A stretch of DNA of 64,000 nt from Penium margaritaceum (lineage: Eukaryota > Streptophyta > Zygnematophyceae > Desmidiales > Peniaceae): the NCBI GenBank assembly GCA_023375785.1, contig SZWC01000100.1, positions 518,369 through 582,368 on the forward strand, given 5' to 3'. A program made the position numbers and the translations under genes. The notes under the pieces are model-generated. The model had not been told where the DNA came from, made no database searches, and saw only the letters and a program-made list of their open reading frames with translations. Positions 35,368 through 49,500 of the stretch are shown here, in pieces. Positions within the stretch are counted from its first letter, which is position 1; every line of letters starts with the position of its first letter.

Positions 35368-36022
35368 TGTAGCGGGAGGGCCGGTTCGGCCCTCCTATCT
35401 CACGATAGCAAGGGGGTGGCTGCAAGCTACCCCTCGCTTTTGTGAGGGTTGGCCGGTGGCCAGCCACCCGTTGGCTACCGGCCGGCCAGCGGCGGGGCGG
35501 CTAGGTGGCCGGCGACCGGTCAAGTGACCGGCCGGCCAGGAGGCCGCGAGGCCTCAAGGACTGAAGCCTTTGGCCTCGTGCACTCACCCTCGCTCCCCCT
35601 CCTTGGTCGCAAGAGCAAGCGAGCATGAGGGATAGAGCGAGAGAGAGGAGCGAGGAACACAAGAGAAGAGTCGGCGTGCAATCGCCGATCAAGCCTCGCA
35701 CGCAACGATTTTGCACCAACGCGTCAAAACCTAAGCTCGCGTTCGTTTAGGATGAACTACGAGTTTCAAAACCGGAAACTCATGCGAACTCATGATTTCA
35801 AGGTAATACCCCCCTCCTTTCAGACCCAGAACGAGTGCGTGAGGTAAAAACGGAAATGTACCTCCGAAGACTTGAGTTATTCAAGTCTCCCTGTACAGGT
35901 CGTTGATGACGATTGCCCCCAGAGTGATGCGGAGAGGAAACACCCTCGAGCAAGCTCGGGACGCAATTCTGCAAACTCCGACGACGACCTAAGTGCAGGA
36001 GCTAGAGACTCGACCGGTTACA
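35368..36022 (+). repeat. 3' LTR of the Ty3 chromovirus
   Basis: Begins TGTAGCGGGAGG after a purine tract (GTGGGGAGGAA) and ends GGTTACA against the satellite, about 655 bp with TGTA/TACA ends. A 9-bp perfect stem with a 3-base loop (GGAGGGCCG GTT CGGCCCTCC) lies close to its start. Confidence 0.75.
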
Positions 36023-39000
36023 AAAGCACCATTGAAACAATGATAATGTGACCTAAAAACCATAGAAACAGTGAAAGTGCAACCAAAGCACCATCACAAT
36101 AGTGATAATGTGACCTAAGCACCATAGACACAGTGAAAGTGTAGCCAAAGCACCATTGAAACAGTGATGATGTGACCAAAGCACCATAGACGCAATGAAA
36201 GTGTAACCAAAACACCATTGAAACAGTGATAATGTGACCTAAGCACTATAGAAACAGTGAAAGTGTGTCCAAAGCACCATTGAAACAACAATAATGTGAT
36301 AACAGCACCGTAGACGCAATGAAAGTGGGACCAACGCACCATTGAAACAGTGATAATGTGACCAAAGCACCATCGACACAGTGAAAGTGTGACAAAAGCA
36401 CCATTGAAACAATGATAATGTGACCAAAGCACCATGATAACCTGGAAGTGTGACGAAAGCACCATTGGAAGGGTGATGATGTGACCTAAACACCATAGAC
36501 AGAGTGAAGGTGTATCCAAAGCACCATTGAAACAGTAATAATGTGACCTAAGCACCATAGACGCAGTGAAAGTATGACCAAGGCACCATTGAAAGAGTGA
36601 TAATGTGACCAAAGTACCATAGACACATAAAAGTGTGACCAAAGCACCATTGAAACAGTGATTATGTGACCTAAGCACCATAGACATAGTGAAAGTGTGA
36701 CCAAAGCACCATCGAAACAATGATAGTGTGACCTGAGCACCATAGATACAGTGAAAGAGTGACTAAAGCACCATTGGAATAGTGATAATATGACATAAGC
36801 ACCATAGAAACAATCAAAGTGTGACCAAAGTACCAATGAAACAGTGATCATGTGACCAAAATACCATAGACATAGTGAAAGTAAGACCAAGGCACCATTG
36901 AAATAGTGATAATGTGACCTAAGCACCAAAGACAAAGTAAAAGTGTGACCGAAGCAACATTGAAACAGTTATAATGTGACCTAAGAACCATAGACTCAAC
37001 GAAGGTGTGACCAAAGCACAAAACAATTAGTGATTATGTAACCAAAGCACCATAAACATACTAAGCTATGACCAAAGCACCATTTAAACAGTGATAATGT
37101 GACCAAAGCACCAAAGACACATAAACGTGTGGCCAAAGAACCATTGAAATAGTGATAATGTAACAAAAGCACCAAAGATTCATAAATGTGTGACCAATGC
37201 ACCATTGAAACAGTGATAATGTGACCTTAGCACCATAGAAACAGTTAAAGTGTGACCAAAGAACCATTCAAACAGTGATAATGTGACCTAAGTACCACAG
37301 ACATAGTGAAAGTGTGAACAAAGAAACACACAAACAGTGATAATGTGACCAAAGCACCATAGACACACTGAAAGTGTGACCAAAGCACCATTGAAACAGT
37401 GACAATATGACCTAAGCACTACAGAAACAATGAAAGTGTGACCAAAGCGCCATTGAAACAGTGATAATGTGACCACACCACCATAGACACAGTGAAACTG
37501 TGAGCAAAGCACCATTGAAACAGTGATAATGTGACCTAAGCACCTTAGGCAAAGTAAAAGTGTGGCCAAAACACCATTGAAACAGTGACAAAGTGACCTA
37601 AGCACCATAGACACGGTGAAAGTGTGACCAAATCACCATTGAAACAGTAAGAATGTGACCAAAGCACCATAGACGTGTGAAGGTCTAACCAAACCACCAT
37701 TGAAACGGTAATAACATGACCAAAGCACCATAGACACAGTGAAAGTGTGACAAAATCACCACTGAAAATTTGATAATGTGACCTAAGCACCACAGACACA
37801 GTGAAAGTGTGACCAAAGCACCATTGAAATAATAAAGATCTGACCAAAGTACAATTGAAACAATGATAATGTGACCAAAGAACCATAGACACACTGAAAG
37901 TGTGACCAAAGCAACATTGAAACAGTGACAATGTGACCAAAGCACCTAACACACATAAAAGTATGACCAAAGAACCATTTAAGCAATGACAATGTAACGT
38001 ATGAACCATAGACACTTTTAAAATGTGACCGACGCACCACCAAAACAGTGATAATGTGACCTATGCATCATAGACAAAGTGAAAGTGTGACCAAAGCACC
38101 ATAGACACAGTGATAATGTCACCAAAGCACCACGGACACAGTGATAATGTGACCAAAGTACCAAAGACACATCAAATGATGACCAAAGCACCGTTGAAAC
38201 AGTGATAATGTGACCAAAGCACCATAGACACAGTAATGTTGTGGCCAAAGCACCATTGGAACAGTGATATATTGACCTAAGCACCGTAGACACATTGGAC
38301 ATGTGACCAAAGCACCATTGAAACAGTGATAATATGACCTAAGCACCATAGACATAGTGAAAGTGTGACCAAAGCACCATTGAAACAGTGATAATGAGAC
38401 CAAAGCACCATAGACTGTGAAAGTGTGACCAAAGCACCGTTGAAATAGTGACAATGGGATCAACATACCATTAAAAGAATGAATGTGTGACTAAAGCACA
38501 ATTGAAGCAGTGTATATGTGACCAACGTACCATGTATACAGTGAAAGTGTGACCAAATCACCATTAAAACAGTGATAATGTGACCTAAGCACCATACACA
38601 AAGTGAAAGTGTGACCAAAGCACCATTGAAATAGTGATAATATGACCTAAGCACCATAGACACACTGAAAGTGTGACCAAAGCACCATTGAAATAGCGAT
38701 AATGTGACCAATGCACCATAGAAAAAGTGAAAGTGTGACCAAAGCACCTTTGAAACAGTGATAATGTGACCAAAGTACCATAGACACACTGGTAGGGTGA
38801 CCAAAGCACCATTGAAACAGTGACAATGTGACCAAAGCACCAAAGACACAATGAACGTGTGACCAAAGCAACATTGAAACATTGATGATGTGACCAAAGT
38901 ACCATAGATACAGTAAAAGTGTAACAAAAGTACAAATGAAACAATGAAAATGTGACGTAAGCACCATAGACGTAGTGAAGGTGTGACCAAAGAACCCTTA

Positions 39001-39097
39001 AAACAGTGGTAATGTGATCAAAGCACCATAGTCACATAAACATGTGACCAAAGCACCATTAAAACCGTGATAATGTGACCTTAGCACCATAGACATA
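36023..39097. repeat. 31/62-bp satellite, block 3
   Basis: Continuation of the A/B dimer array after the Ty3 element, in the same orientation. Units here are more mixed than in the higher-order region of block 2, and I saw no long-range repeat. Confidence 0.93.
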
Positions 39098-39791
39098 CCC
39101 GTACTGACTCGTACATTCGTTCGAAATAATTATTTTTAACCTCCCATCCGTACCTAAAACAATTGTTCTTCATATGAGCGAGTCACAGGTGAAATCATGC
39201 AACTGGATGGAAATTCCGCCTATGGTGTTTGTGTAATAATTATGGTAAAAAACGGGTTGTACACTTCGATTGGTCTCAAACACTTGAAAAAAAATACACC
39301 AGAAATATAGCCTCGTCACGCGTGAGGCGCTTGACGTTGAAGTCGAATAGGGACTTCATGCTGACAGGTGGCGAGAGAGGGCAGGATGACAGTCTCGATT
39401 GTGACAGGTGAGCACAGTGACAGGTGCGAGCATGCACCATTTGTGTGCCGCGATTGCACAGTGGTCCGCTTGAGCGGTTCGACGGTCGCTGCCCACCTCC
39501 AGTGTGACCCGACAGGAGGGGGGAGGTGGCAGCGCACATCTAACGGTTGCACGTGACCCACGGCCACGTACCATCGAGCGGTCGACGTTAGCAGTTTTGA
39601 ACTTCGGGGTGTTCAAAGGACGTTCGGCGGCAGCCCGGATCTGAACCGATGGGCGAAAATGAAAATGTGGGTTTTATCAGAGTGCCCCAGTGAACGGGTA
39701 GATGAATAATTACAGAACACCCAAAATTAGGAGAATATGAGAAACACTAAAATGGCATCCTAAAACTGAACGAATGTACGAGTCAGTAAGG
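39098..39791. mobile_element. MITE, 694 bp, TA target site, copy 2 (inside satellite)
   Basis: Same family as 33497-34188. It is flanked by TA (39096-39097 and 39792-39793); removing the element and one TA restores a normal type B monomer (CATAGACA-TA-GTGAAAGTG). That is a clean proof of insertion and of the TA duplication. Confidence 0.9.
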
Positions 39792-40076
39792 TAGTGAAAG
39801 TGTCACCAAAGCACCAGTGAAACAGTGATAATGTGACCAAAGTACTAAAGACACATNGATCTGAACCGATGGGCGAAAATGAAAATGTGGGTTTTATCAG
39901 AGTGCCCCAGTGAACGGGTAGATGAATAATTACAGAACACCCAAAATTAGGAGAATATGAGAAACACTAAAATGGCATCCTAAAACTGAACGAATGTACG
40001 AGTCAGTAAGGTAGTGAAAGTGTCACCAAAGCACCAGTGAAACAGTGATAATGTGACCAAAGTACTAAAGACACAT
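39638..40076. repeat. 219-bp block duplicated across the one-N join at 39857
   Basis: Bases 39638-39856 (MITE 3' end plus satellite) recur at 39858-40076 with no difference that I can see, around one N. Without this the apparent third MITE end at 39858-40011 would be misread as another insertion. Confidence 0.9.
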
Positions 40077-43000
40077 AAACGTATGACCAAAGCACCATCA
40101 GAACAGTGATAATGTGACCAAAGCACCATAGACAAAGTGAAAGTGTGACCAAAGCACCATTGAAACAGTGATAGTGTGACCTACGCACCATAGACATAGT
40201 AATGGTGTGACAAAAGCACCATAGAAGCAATGACATAGTGACGTAAGCACCATAGACATATTGAAAATGTGACGAAAGCACCATTGAAACGATGATGATG
40301 TAACCACAATACCATAGATGCATAAACGTGTGACCAAAGAATCAGAGGAACAGTGATTATGTAACCTAAACACCACAAACACAGTGAAAGTATGACCAAA
40401 GCACAGTTGAAAGAGTGATAATGTGACCTATGCACCATAGACACAGTGAAAGTGTGATCAAATCACCATCAAAACAGTGATAATATGACCTTAACACTAT
40501 ACACACAGTGAAAGTGTGACCAAAGTACCATTGAAACAGAAATTATGAGACCAAAGCACCATAGAAACAATGCAAGTGTGACCAAAGCACCATTGAAATA
40601 GTGATAATGGGACCAAAGCACCATTGAAAGAATGAAAGTGTGACTAAAGAACCATTGAAACAGTGATCATGTGACCAAAGAACCATAGACAAAGTAAAAG
40701 TGTGACCAAAGCACCATTTAAACAGTGATAATGTCACCTAAGCACCTTAGAAACAGTGAAAGTGTGAGCAAAGCACCACTGAAACAATGATAATGTGACT
40801 CAAGCACTGTAGACACAGTGAAAGTGTGACCAAAGCACCAATAAAACAGTGATAATATAACCAAAGCACCATAGACACAATCAAAGTGTGATGAAAGCAC
40901 CATTTGAACAGTGGTAATATGACTTAAGCACCTTAGACACAGTGAAAGTGTCACCAAAGAACCACTGAAATAGTGACAATGTGACCTAAGCACCATAGAC
41001 ATGGTGAAAGGGTGACCAAAGCACCATTGAACAGTGTTAATGTGATTAAAGCACTGTAGCCACAAGAAAAGTGTGACCAAAGCACCGTTGAAACAGGGAT
41101 ATCGTGTCCTACGTACCATAGACACAGTGAAAGTGTGACTAAAGCACAATTGAAACAGTTATAATATGATTAAAGTTCCATAGACACAGTGAAAGTGTGA
41201 CCAAAGTACCATTAAAATAGTGATTATATGACCAAAGCACCATACACACAGTGAAAGTGTGACCAAAGCATCCTCAAAATAGTGATCATGTGTCTTAAGA
41301 CCCATAGACACAGTGAAAGTGTGAACAAAACGCCATGTAGACAGTGATAATGTGACCTAAGCATCATAGACACAGTGAAAGTGTGACCAAAGCACCATTG
41401 AAACAATGATTATGTGACATAAGGACCATAGACAGAGTGAAAGTGTGACCAAAGCACCATTGAAACAGTGTTAATGTGACCTAACCACTATAGACACAGT
41501 GAAAGTGTGACCAAAGTACCATTGACACCGTGATAATGTGACTAAAGTACCATAGACACAGTAAAAGTGTGACCAAAGAACCATTTAAACAGTGATAATG
41601 GGACAAAAACACCATAGACACAGTGGAAGTGTGACCAATGCACCATTAAAACAGTGATAATGTGACCTAAGCACCTTAGACACAAGGAAAGTGTGACCAA
41701 AAACCATTGAAACAGTAATAATGTGAACTAAGCTCCATAGACACAGTGCAAGTGTGACCAAAGTACCGTTGAAACAGTGATAATGTGACCAAAACACCAT
41801 AGACACAGTGAAAGCGTGACAAAAGCACCATCAAAATAGTGATCATGTGACCTAAGCACCATAGACACAATGAACGTTTGACCAAAGCACCATTGAAACA
41901 GTGATAACGTAACCTAATCACCTTAGACATAATGAAAGTGTGACCCAAGCACCATCAAAAGAGGGATAATGTGACCTAAGCACCATAGACACAGTGAAAG
42001 TATGACCAAAGCACCATTGAAAGAGTGATAATGTGACCTTAGCACTATAGAAACAGCAAAAGTGTGACCAAAGCACCATTGAAAACATGATAAAGTAAGC
42101 AGGGCACCATAGAAACAGTGAACGTGTGACCAAAGCACCATTGAAACAGTGATAATGTGACCTAAGCACCATAAACACAGTAAAAGTGTGACCAAAGCAC
42201 CATTGAAACAGTGATTATGTGACTTAAGCACTATAGACAAAGTGAAAGTGTGACCAAAGCACCATTGAAACACGGATCATGTGACCTAAGCACTATAGAT
42301 ACATTGATAGTGTGACCAAAGTACCATTGAAACAATGATTATGTGACAAAATGACCATGGACACAGTAAAAGTGTGACCAAAGAACCATTGAAACAGTCA
42401 TAATGTGATCTAAGCATCATAGACAAATTGAAAGTGTGACCAAAGCACAATTAAAACAGTAAGAATGTGACCAAAGCACCATAGAGTGAGTGAAAGAGTT
42501 ACCAAAGCAACATTGGAACAGTGATAATGTGACATAAATACTCTAGACACAGTGAAGGTCTGACCAAACCACCATTGAAACAGCAATAATGTGACCTAAG
42601 TACCGTAGACACGGTGAAAGTACGACCAAAGCACCATTGAAATAGTGATGATGTGACCAAAGCACCATAGAAACAGTGAAAGTGTGATCAAAGCACCATT
42701 GAACAGTAAGAATGTGACTTAAGCACTGTAGACACAGTGAAAGTGTGACCAAAGCACCAATAAAACATTGATAATATAACCAACGCACCATAGACACAGT
42801 GAAAGTGTGACCAAAGCACCATTCAAATAGTGGTAATATGACCTAAGCACCTTAGACACAGTGAAAGTGTCACCAAAGAACCATTGAAATAGTGATAATG
42901 TGACCTAAGCACCATAGACACGGTGAAAGGGTGACCAAAGCACCATTGAACAGTGATAATGTGATTAAAGCACCATAGACACAATAAAAGTGTGACCAAA

Positions 43001-46000
43001 GTACCATTTAAACAGGGATAATGTGTCCTATGTATCATAGACATAGTGAAAGTGTGACTAAAGCACAATTGAAACAGTGATAATATGATGAAAGTTCCAT
43101 AGACACAGTGAAAGTGTGACCAAAGTACGATTAAAACAGTGATAATATGACCAAAGCAACATACACACAGTGAAAGTGTGACCAAAGCATCCTTAAAACA
43201 GTAATAATGTGTCCTAAGACCCATAGACACAGTGAAAGTGTGACCAACGCACCATGTAAACAGTGACAATGTGACCGAAGCATCATAGACACAGTAAACG
43301 TATGACCAAAGCACCATTGAAACTGTGATCATGTGACCCAAGCACCATAGACTGAGTGAAAGTGTGACCAAAGCACCATTGAAATAGTGTTAATGTGACC
43401 TAACCACTATAGACACAGTGCAAGTGTGACCAAAGTACCATTGACACAGTGATAATGTGACTAAAGTACCATAGACAGAGTGAAAGTGTGACCAAAGAAC
43501 CATTGAAACAGTGATAATGTGACCTGAGCACCATAGACACAATGAAAGTGTGACCAAAGCACCATTCTAAGAGTGATAATGTGACCTAAGCGCCTTAGAC
43601 ACAAGGAAAGTGTGACCAAAGAACCATTGGAACAGTAGCAATGTGAACTAAGCACCATAGACACAGTGCAAGCATGACCAAAGTACCATTGAAATAGTGA
43701 TAATTTGACCAAAACACCATAGACACAGTGAAAGCGTGAAAAAAGCACCATTGAAACAGTGATCATGTGACCTAAGCACCATAGACACAGTGAAAGTGTG
43801 ACCAAAGTACCATTGAAACAGTGAGAAATTCACCTTAGCACCATAGACACTGTGAAAGTGTGACCAAAACACAATTGAAACAGTGATAATGTGACCTAAC
43901 CACCATAGACACAGTGAAAGTGTGACCAAAGCACCATTGAAGCAGTGATAATGTGACTAAAGCAACATAGACACAGTGAACGTTTGACGAAAGCACCATT
44001 AAAACACTGATAATGTGACCTAACCACCACAGACGCAGTGAAAGTGTGACCAAAGCACCATTGAAACAGTATGAATGTGACCTAAGCACAACATACAAAG
44101 TGAAACTGTGACCAAAGCACCATTGGAGTAGTGATAATGTGACCTAAGCATCATAGACACAGTGAAAGTGTGACCAACGCACCATTGAAACAGTGATAAT
44201 GTGACTTAAGCACCATAGACAAAGTGAAAGTGTACCCGGAGCACCATTGAAACTGTGATCATATGACCTAAGCACTATAGAGACCGTGAAAGTGTGACCA
44301 AGGCACCGTTGAAACAGGGATAATGTGACATAAGCACCATCGACACTGTGAAAGTGTGACCAAATAACCAGTGAAATCGTGATATTGTGACCAAAGCACC
44401 AGAGTCACAATGAAGGTGTGGACAAAGTACCATTTAAGCAGTGATAAGCAGACCAAAGCACCGTAGACACAGTGAAAGTATGACCAAAGAACCATTGACA
44501 CAATAATAAAGTTACCTTAGCACCATAGACACAGTGAAAATGTGACCGAAGCACCACTGAAACATTGATAATGTGACCTAAGCACTAGAGACACATTAGA
44601 AATGTGACCAAAGCTCCATTGAAACAGTAATAATATGACGAAACCACCATGGACTCAGTGAAAGTGTGACCAAAGCACCATTGAAACAGTGTTAATGTCA
44701 CCTAAACCCCGTAGTCACAGTGACAGTGTGACCAGAGTACCATAGAAATAGTGATAATATGACCTAAGCATAACAGACACAGTGAAAGTACGACCAAAGC
44801 ACCATTGAAACAGTGATTATGTAACCTAATGATCATCGACACATTAAAAGTATGACCAAAGCACCATTGAAATAGTGATAATGTGACCTAAGCACCATAG
44901 ACAAAGTAAACATGTGACCAAAGCACCATTGAAACATTGATAACATGCCATAAGAACTATAGACACATTAAATTGTGACCAAAGCACCATTGAAACAGTG
45001 ATAATGTAACCTAAGCACTATGGACATAGTGAACGTGTGACCAACGCACCATTGAAACAATGATACTTAGACCTAAGCGCCATAGACACGGTGAAAGTGT
45101 GACCAAAGCACCATTTTAATAGTGATAATACGACCTAAGTGACATAGACAAAGTTAAAGTGTGAGGAAAGCACCATTGAGACTGTGATAATGTGACCCAA
45201 GCACCATAGACACACTGAAGGTGGGACCAACGCTCCATTAATATAGTGATAATGTAACTTAAGTACAATAGACACAATGAACGAGTGACCGAAACACTGT
45301 GGAAACAATACTAATGTGACATACGCACCATAGACACAGCAGAAGTGTGACCAAAGCACCATTGAAAAAGTGATAATGTGACCAAAGCACCAAAGACACA
45401 GTGAACGTGTGACCAAAGCACCACTGGAACAATGATAGAGTAACCTAAGCACCACAGTCATAGTGAAATTGTCACCAAAGCACCATTGAAACAGTGATAA
45501 TGTGACATAAGCACCATTGACACAGTAAAAATGTGACCAAATCACCATACAAACAGTGACAATGGGGCCAAAGCATCATAGACACAGAAATGTGTGACCA
45601 AAGCACCATTGAAACAGTGATAATCTGACCTAAGCACCATAGACACAGTGAAAGTGTGACCAATGCACCATTGAAACGCTGAAAATGAGACCAAAGCACC
45701 ATACACACAGTTCAAGTGTGACCAAGGCACGATTGAAACAGTGATAATGTGACCTTAACACCATTGACACAGTGAAATTTTGACTGAAGCACCATTGAAA
45801 TAGTGATAATGGGACCAAAGTACCATATACACAGTGAAAGTGTGACCAATGCAGCATTGAAACTGTGATAATGTGACCTAAGCACCATAGACATAGTGAA
45901 AGTGTTACCAAAGCACCACTCAACCAGTGATAATGTGACCTAAGCAGCACAGACATAATGAAAGTGTGACCAGAGCACCATTCAAGCAGTGATGGTGTGA

Positions 46001-46550
46001 TCTGAGCACCATAGACACGGTGAACGTGTGACCAAAGCACCATTGAAACAGTGATAATGGGACCTAAACACTATAGAAACAGTGAAAGTGTGACCAAAGC
46101 ACCTTTGAAACAATGATAATGTGACCTACACACTATAGAAAAAGTAAAAATGTGACCAAAGCACGATTACAACAGTGATAGTGTGACCAAAGCACCATTG
46201 AAACAGTGATAATGTGACTAAAGCACCATAGACACTGTGAAAGTGTGACCAAAGTACCATTGAAATAATGATAATGTGACCGAAGTGCCATAGACACAGT
46301 GGAAGTGTGACCAAAGCACCACTGAAACAGTGATAATGTAGCCTAAGCACCATAGACACAACGAAAGTGTGACCAAAGCATGATTAAAAAAATGATTATG
46401 TGATCAAAGCACCATAGACATGGTGAAGGTGTGACCAAAGCACCATTGAAACAGTCATAATGTGACATACACACTATAGACACAGTGAAAGTGTGACCAA
46501 AGCACCATTGAAACAGTGATAATTTTACCTATGCACCATAGACATAGTGA
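39794..46550. repeat. 31/62-bp satellite, block 4
   Basis: A/B dimer array in the same orientation, including the short assembly duplicate near 39857. A partial second-level similarity (segments near 41100-41500 and 43050-43500, and 41640-41900 and 43570-43800) suggests another higher-order repeat of about 1.9 kb. Confidence 0.93.
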
Positions 46551-49500
46551 GCCCTGCCCTTGGAGGGAAGACCCTGGGTGTGTCAGTGTAGATGTCTTCT
46601 CTGTCTGCAGGTGAACATTGGCCGGAGGGGAAAGAAACGGATCTGCATCCTAAAACTGGTAGCAGACATAAGCTAACACCAGCCTACATCGGCCTCGACG
46701 CAGCAGAGAAGCGGGAAGTGGATAAGGGCAACAAAAATGGTTGTCCCATCAGGAGGAGTGGGGGCTGCCGCAGGGCAGTCCTCAAACTCAACAGTGGCTA
46801 CCACAGGGCAGACCACTGGAGAAAATGTGAGTGCTACGTCACTGCCACAAGGTTTTGTACCCTTGGGAGGAATCCCGATTTTCGAGGGAATTGACTTCCC
46901 CCTTTGGAGATGGCAGTTCGAGCTGGCGATGAAAGTGCGCGGCTTCATCAAGCTACTGAAGGGAAAGGAGCAGGTTCTCGCGGAGGGCACACCCGAGCAT
47001 GAGACATGGATGGATCGAAATGATATTGTCATGTCATTCCTTAGCAACGCGATAGCCAAAACGTATGTTCCCATCATTGCAGGGTTCACACTGGTTTCAG
47101 ATGCTTTTGACAAGCTCAAACGTGTGCACCAGTCCACCTCCCTCGCGAACAGATTATTCATCATACAACGGCTGATCAACATGCGGGTGAATGAGGGGGA
47201 GTCTATCCCTGATTTCTTACGGGAATTTAAAGGACTCCTTGGTGAGGCTCGCCAAATGAACTGGGACCTTGATGAAAAGGTGCACGCCATGATCCTCCTC
47301 ATGGCGCTACCGGAGAGCTGGAGCCCAATGACCACGGTCATGGGTGGTTGGAAGGAGAATGACCTGACGTGCATGGCGGTGTCCGAGTACGTGCGAAACG
47401 AGGCGATGCGTCGCAGCGACAGTGAGGCTAACTTCTCAGCCTATGCCGCACGCTACAAGGGCCGCGGGAGCAAAGGGTTGGCCTCTGGTCAGAACGGCGG
47501 CAGCGGAAGCGGTGGCGACGGAGGCAACAATGGCGGCAAGGCTCCCAATCGACAGGGCAACTGCTACAATTGTGGCAAATCTGGGCACTGGGCAAGAGAG
47601 TGCAGATCGCCAAAGAATGAAAATGGCGGGAGCAGTGGGAACAAAGGCAGCAAAAGGGTGGCAAAGAGGCCACCAACATGATGGCTTAGAGTACACCTCC
47701 AGCAAAGGGAGCGGCTCTGCTCAGGCCAAGAGCCTTCGGGCTCGACTCCGGCACCGACCATCACTCTAGCAATGACCAGGCTGGATTTTTCTCCATCGGC
47801 CCCACTGAGCGGCGGTTCAGATGCGCAAACGGCAGCATTGTGAACGCAAAGGGTGTGGGAGACAAGCTGGTGAGCATCAGCCTGAACGGTGAGGAGAAGG
47901 ATCTTCGGCTGCATGACGTGGTCTACATGCCCTCGTTTGCAGCAAACCTCCTGTCCATGTCAAAAATCACGAACAATGACATGACGGTGGTGTTCACGCA
48001 GAAGAAGGTGGTCATCATCAAGAACGAGGACATCAAGGTCCTGTACGCCAACAAAGACTTCGTTGCTCAGGTTCCACGAGTTGATGGGCTCTACGTGCTG
48101 CAGACAATCACTCCAGAGAGCTCAAAAGATGAGGATCATGCAGGTGTGGCAGAGGCAATGATCTCGGCACCAACGCAGGAGAACACACCAACGGATACTC
48201 AAAAGGTACCCCCTGCCGCAAAGGACGAAGACGCTGGGCTGTGGCATAGATGCTTTGGGCACATTGCAAACAGCACATTACACATCATGCAGCAACAACA
48301 GCTGGTCCGTGGCATGGAGGGGTACAAGAAGGATGCGACTGGGTGTGGCAACCTGTGTGAACCTTGCCTCCAAGGAAAGACCAAGCGAAAGCGCTTTGAG
48401 CGCAACGGTCGCCGCGCAGAAGCAGCCCTTGACCTGATTCTCACCGACGTGTGCGGACCCTTTCGCACGGCATCGAACGGTGGCAGTAAGTACTTCCTGA
48501 CCTTCATTGACGACCACAGCCGCAAGGTGTGAATCTACTTCCTCAAAACCAAAGGTGAGGTCAGAGAGAAGTTGCTGGAGTTTTTCGCCATGGTGGAGCG
48601 GCAGACTGGAAAGAAGGTCAAGGCACTGCGAAGTGACAACGGCGGAGAGTTTGAAGCATGCAAGGACTGGTTACGGCAACACGGGATCAACCACCAGCCT
48701 ACAACTCCCTACACACCGCAAAGCAATGGTGTGGCCGAGCGGATGAACCAGACCATCCTCGGCATGGTGCGTAGCATGCTATTTGATGCAAAACTCCCAC
48801 CGCGCTTTTGGGCGGAAGCTGCAAGAACGGCATGCTACCTTGTCAACCTGACTCCTGCAGCTGCTTTGGGAAGGCGTGGCAAGAACAAGGGCAAGCAGTA
48901 GATGACGCCACAGGAGGTGTGGTCAGGGAAGAAGCCGGACGCCTCACACCTGCAAGTTTTTGGCTGCACCGCATGGGCAAAGGTCCAGGCGGGAGAGGGT
49001 GGCGGGAAGCTGGATGCAAGAGCGCGAACGTGCGTGATGGTAGGCTACGAGATGGCCCACAAGACCTACCGTCTGTGGGATCTGACAGCAAGAAGTCTTA
49101 TCACCAGCCGGGATGTGACATTCGATGAGAGGACACTAGGCAAGGGAGAGCCGATTGATCCCACACAAGCTCCAAAACAGGGAGAGTGGTTGGTGCTGCT
49201 GGAGTCAGGGGATCAAGCACCTGAAAACTGGCAAGTGGTGCCAGTACGGCAGGCCACAGAGAAGATTGGTGTGGCAGGGAGAGCGGCTGCACAAGCTGAC
49301 ACATCGGCGGACTCCGACATGGAATCGGAGACGTCCGAGGCCTCTGAGACCAGCTCGGAGGCCAGTGGCTCTTCACCAGACGAATATTTAACTTCAGAGC
49401 AGCCTGCACCACAGGAGCAACAGCAGAGCAGAGATAAAGCACCAGCAATGCCGCGCCGTGGCACGCGGCAAAGAAAATAAAAGCCACAGTATGACGCTGA

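Larger units (their letters stand above)
29913..36022 (+). mobile_element. Ty3 (Metaviridae) chromovirus fossil, 5' LTR absent
   Basis: Inserted in the satellite. Parts in order: a Gly/Arg-rich gag-like tail (about 30420-30510), retropepsin (about 31040-31110, motif VLVDTGG), RT (about 31560-32320, with SSPYGAPILFVNKKDGG and SSLDLSQGYHQI), RNase H remnant (about 32330-32700), integrase zinc finger and core (about 33080-33490), a MITE inside it (33497-34188), integrase remainder (about 34300-34550), a chromodomain-like end (about 34860-34980, MEYLFHWAGCGPEHNS) and a 3' LTR. Heavily broken, ten or more breaks. No second LTR is left to date it, but decay suggests an old copy. Confidence 0.88.

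Noticed and set aside
39858-40011. A third MITE insertion
   Set aside because: It is the assembly duplicate of 39638-39791 after the single N at 39857.
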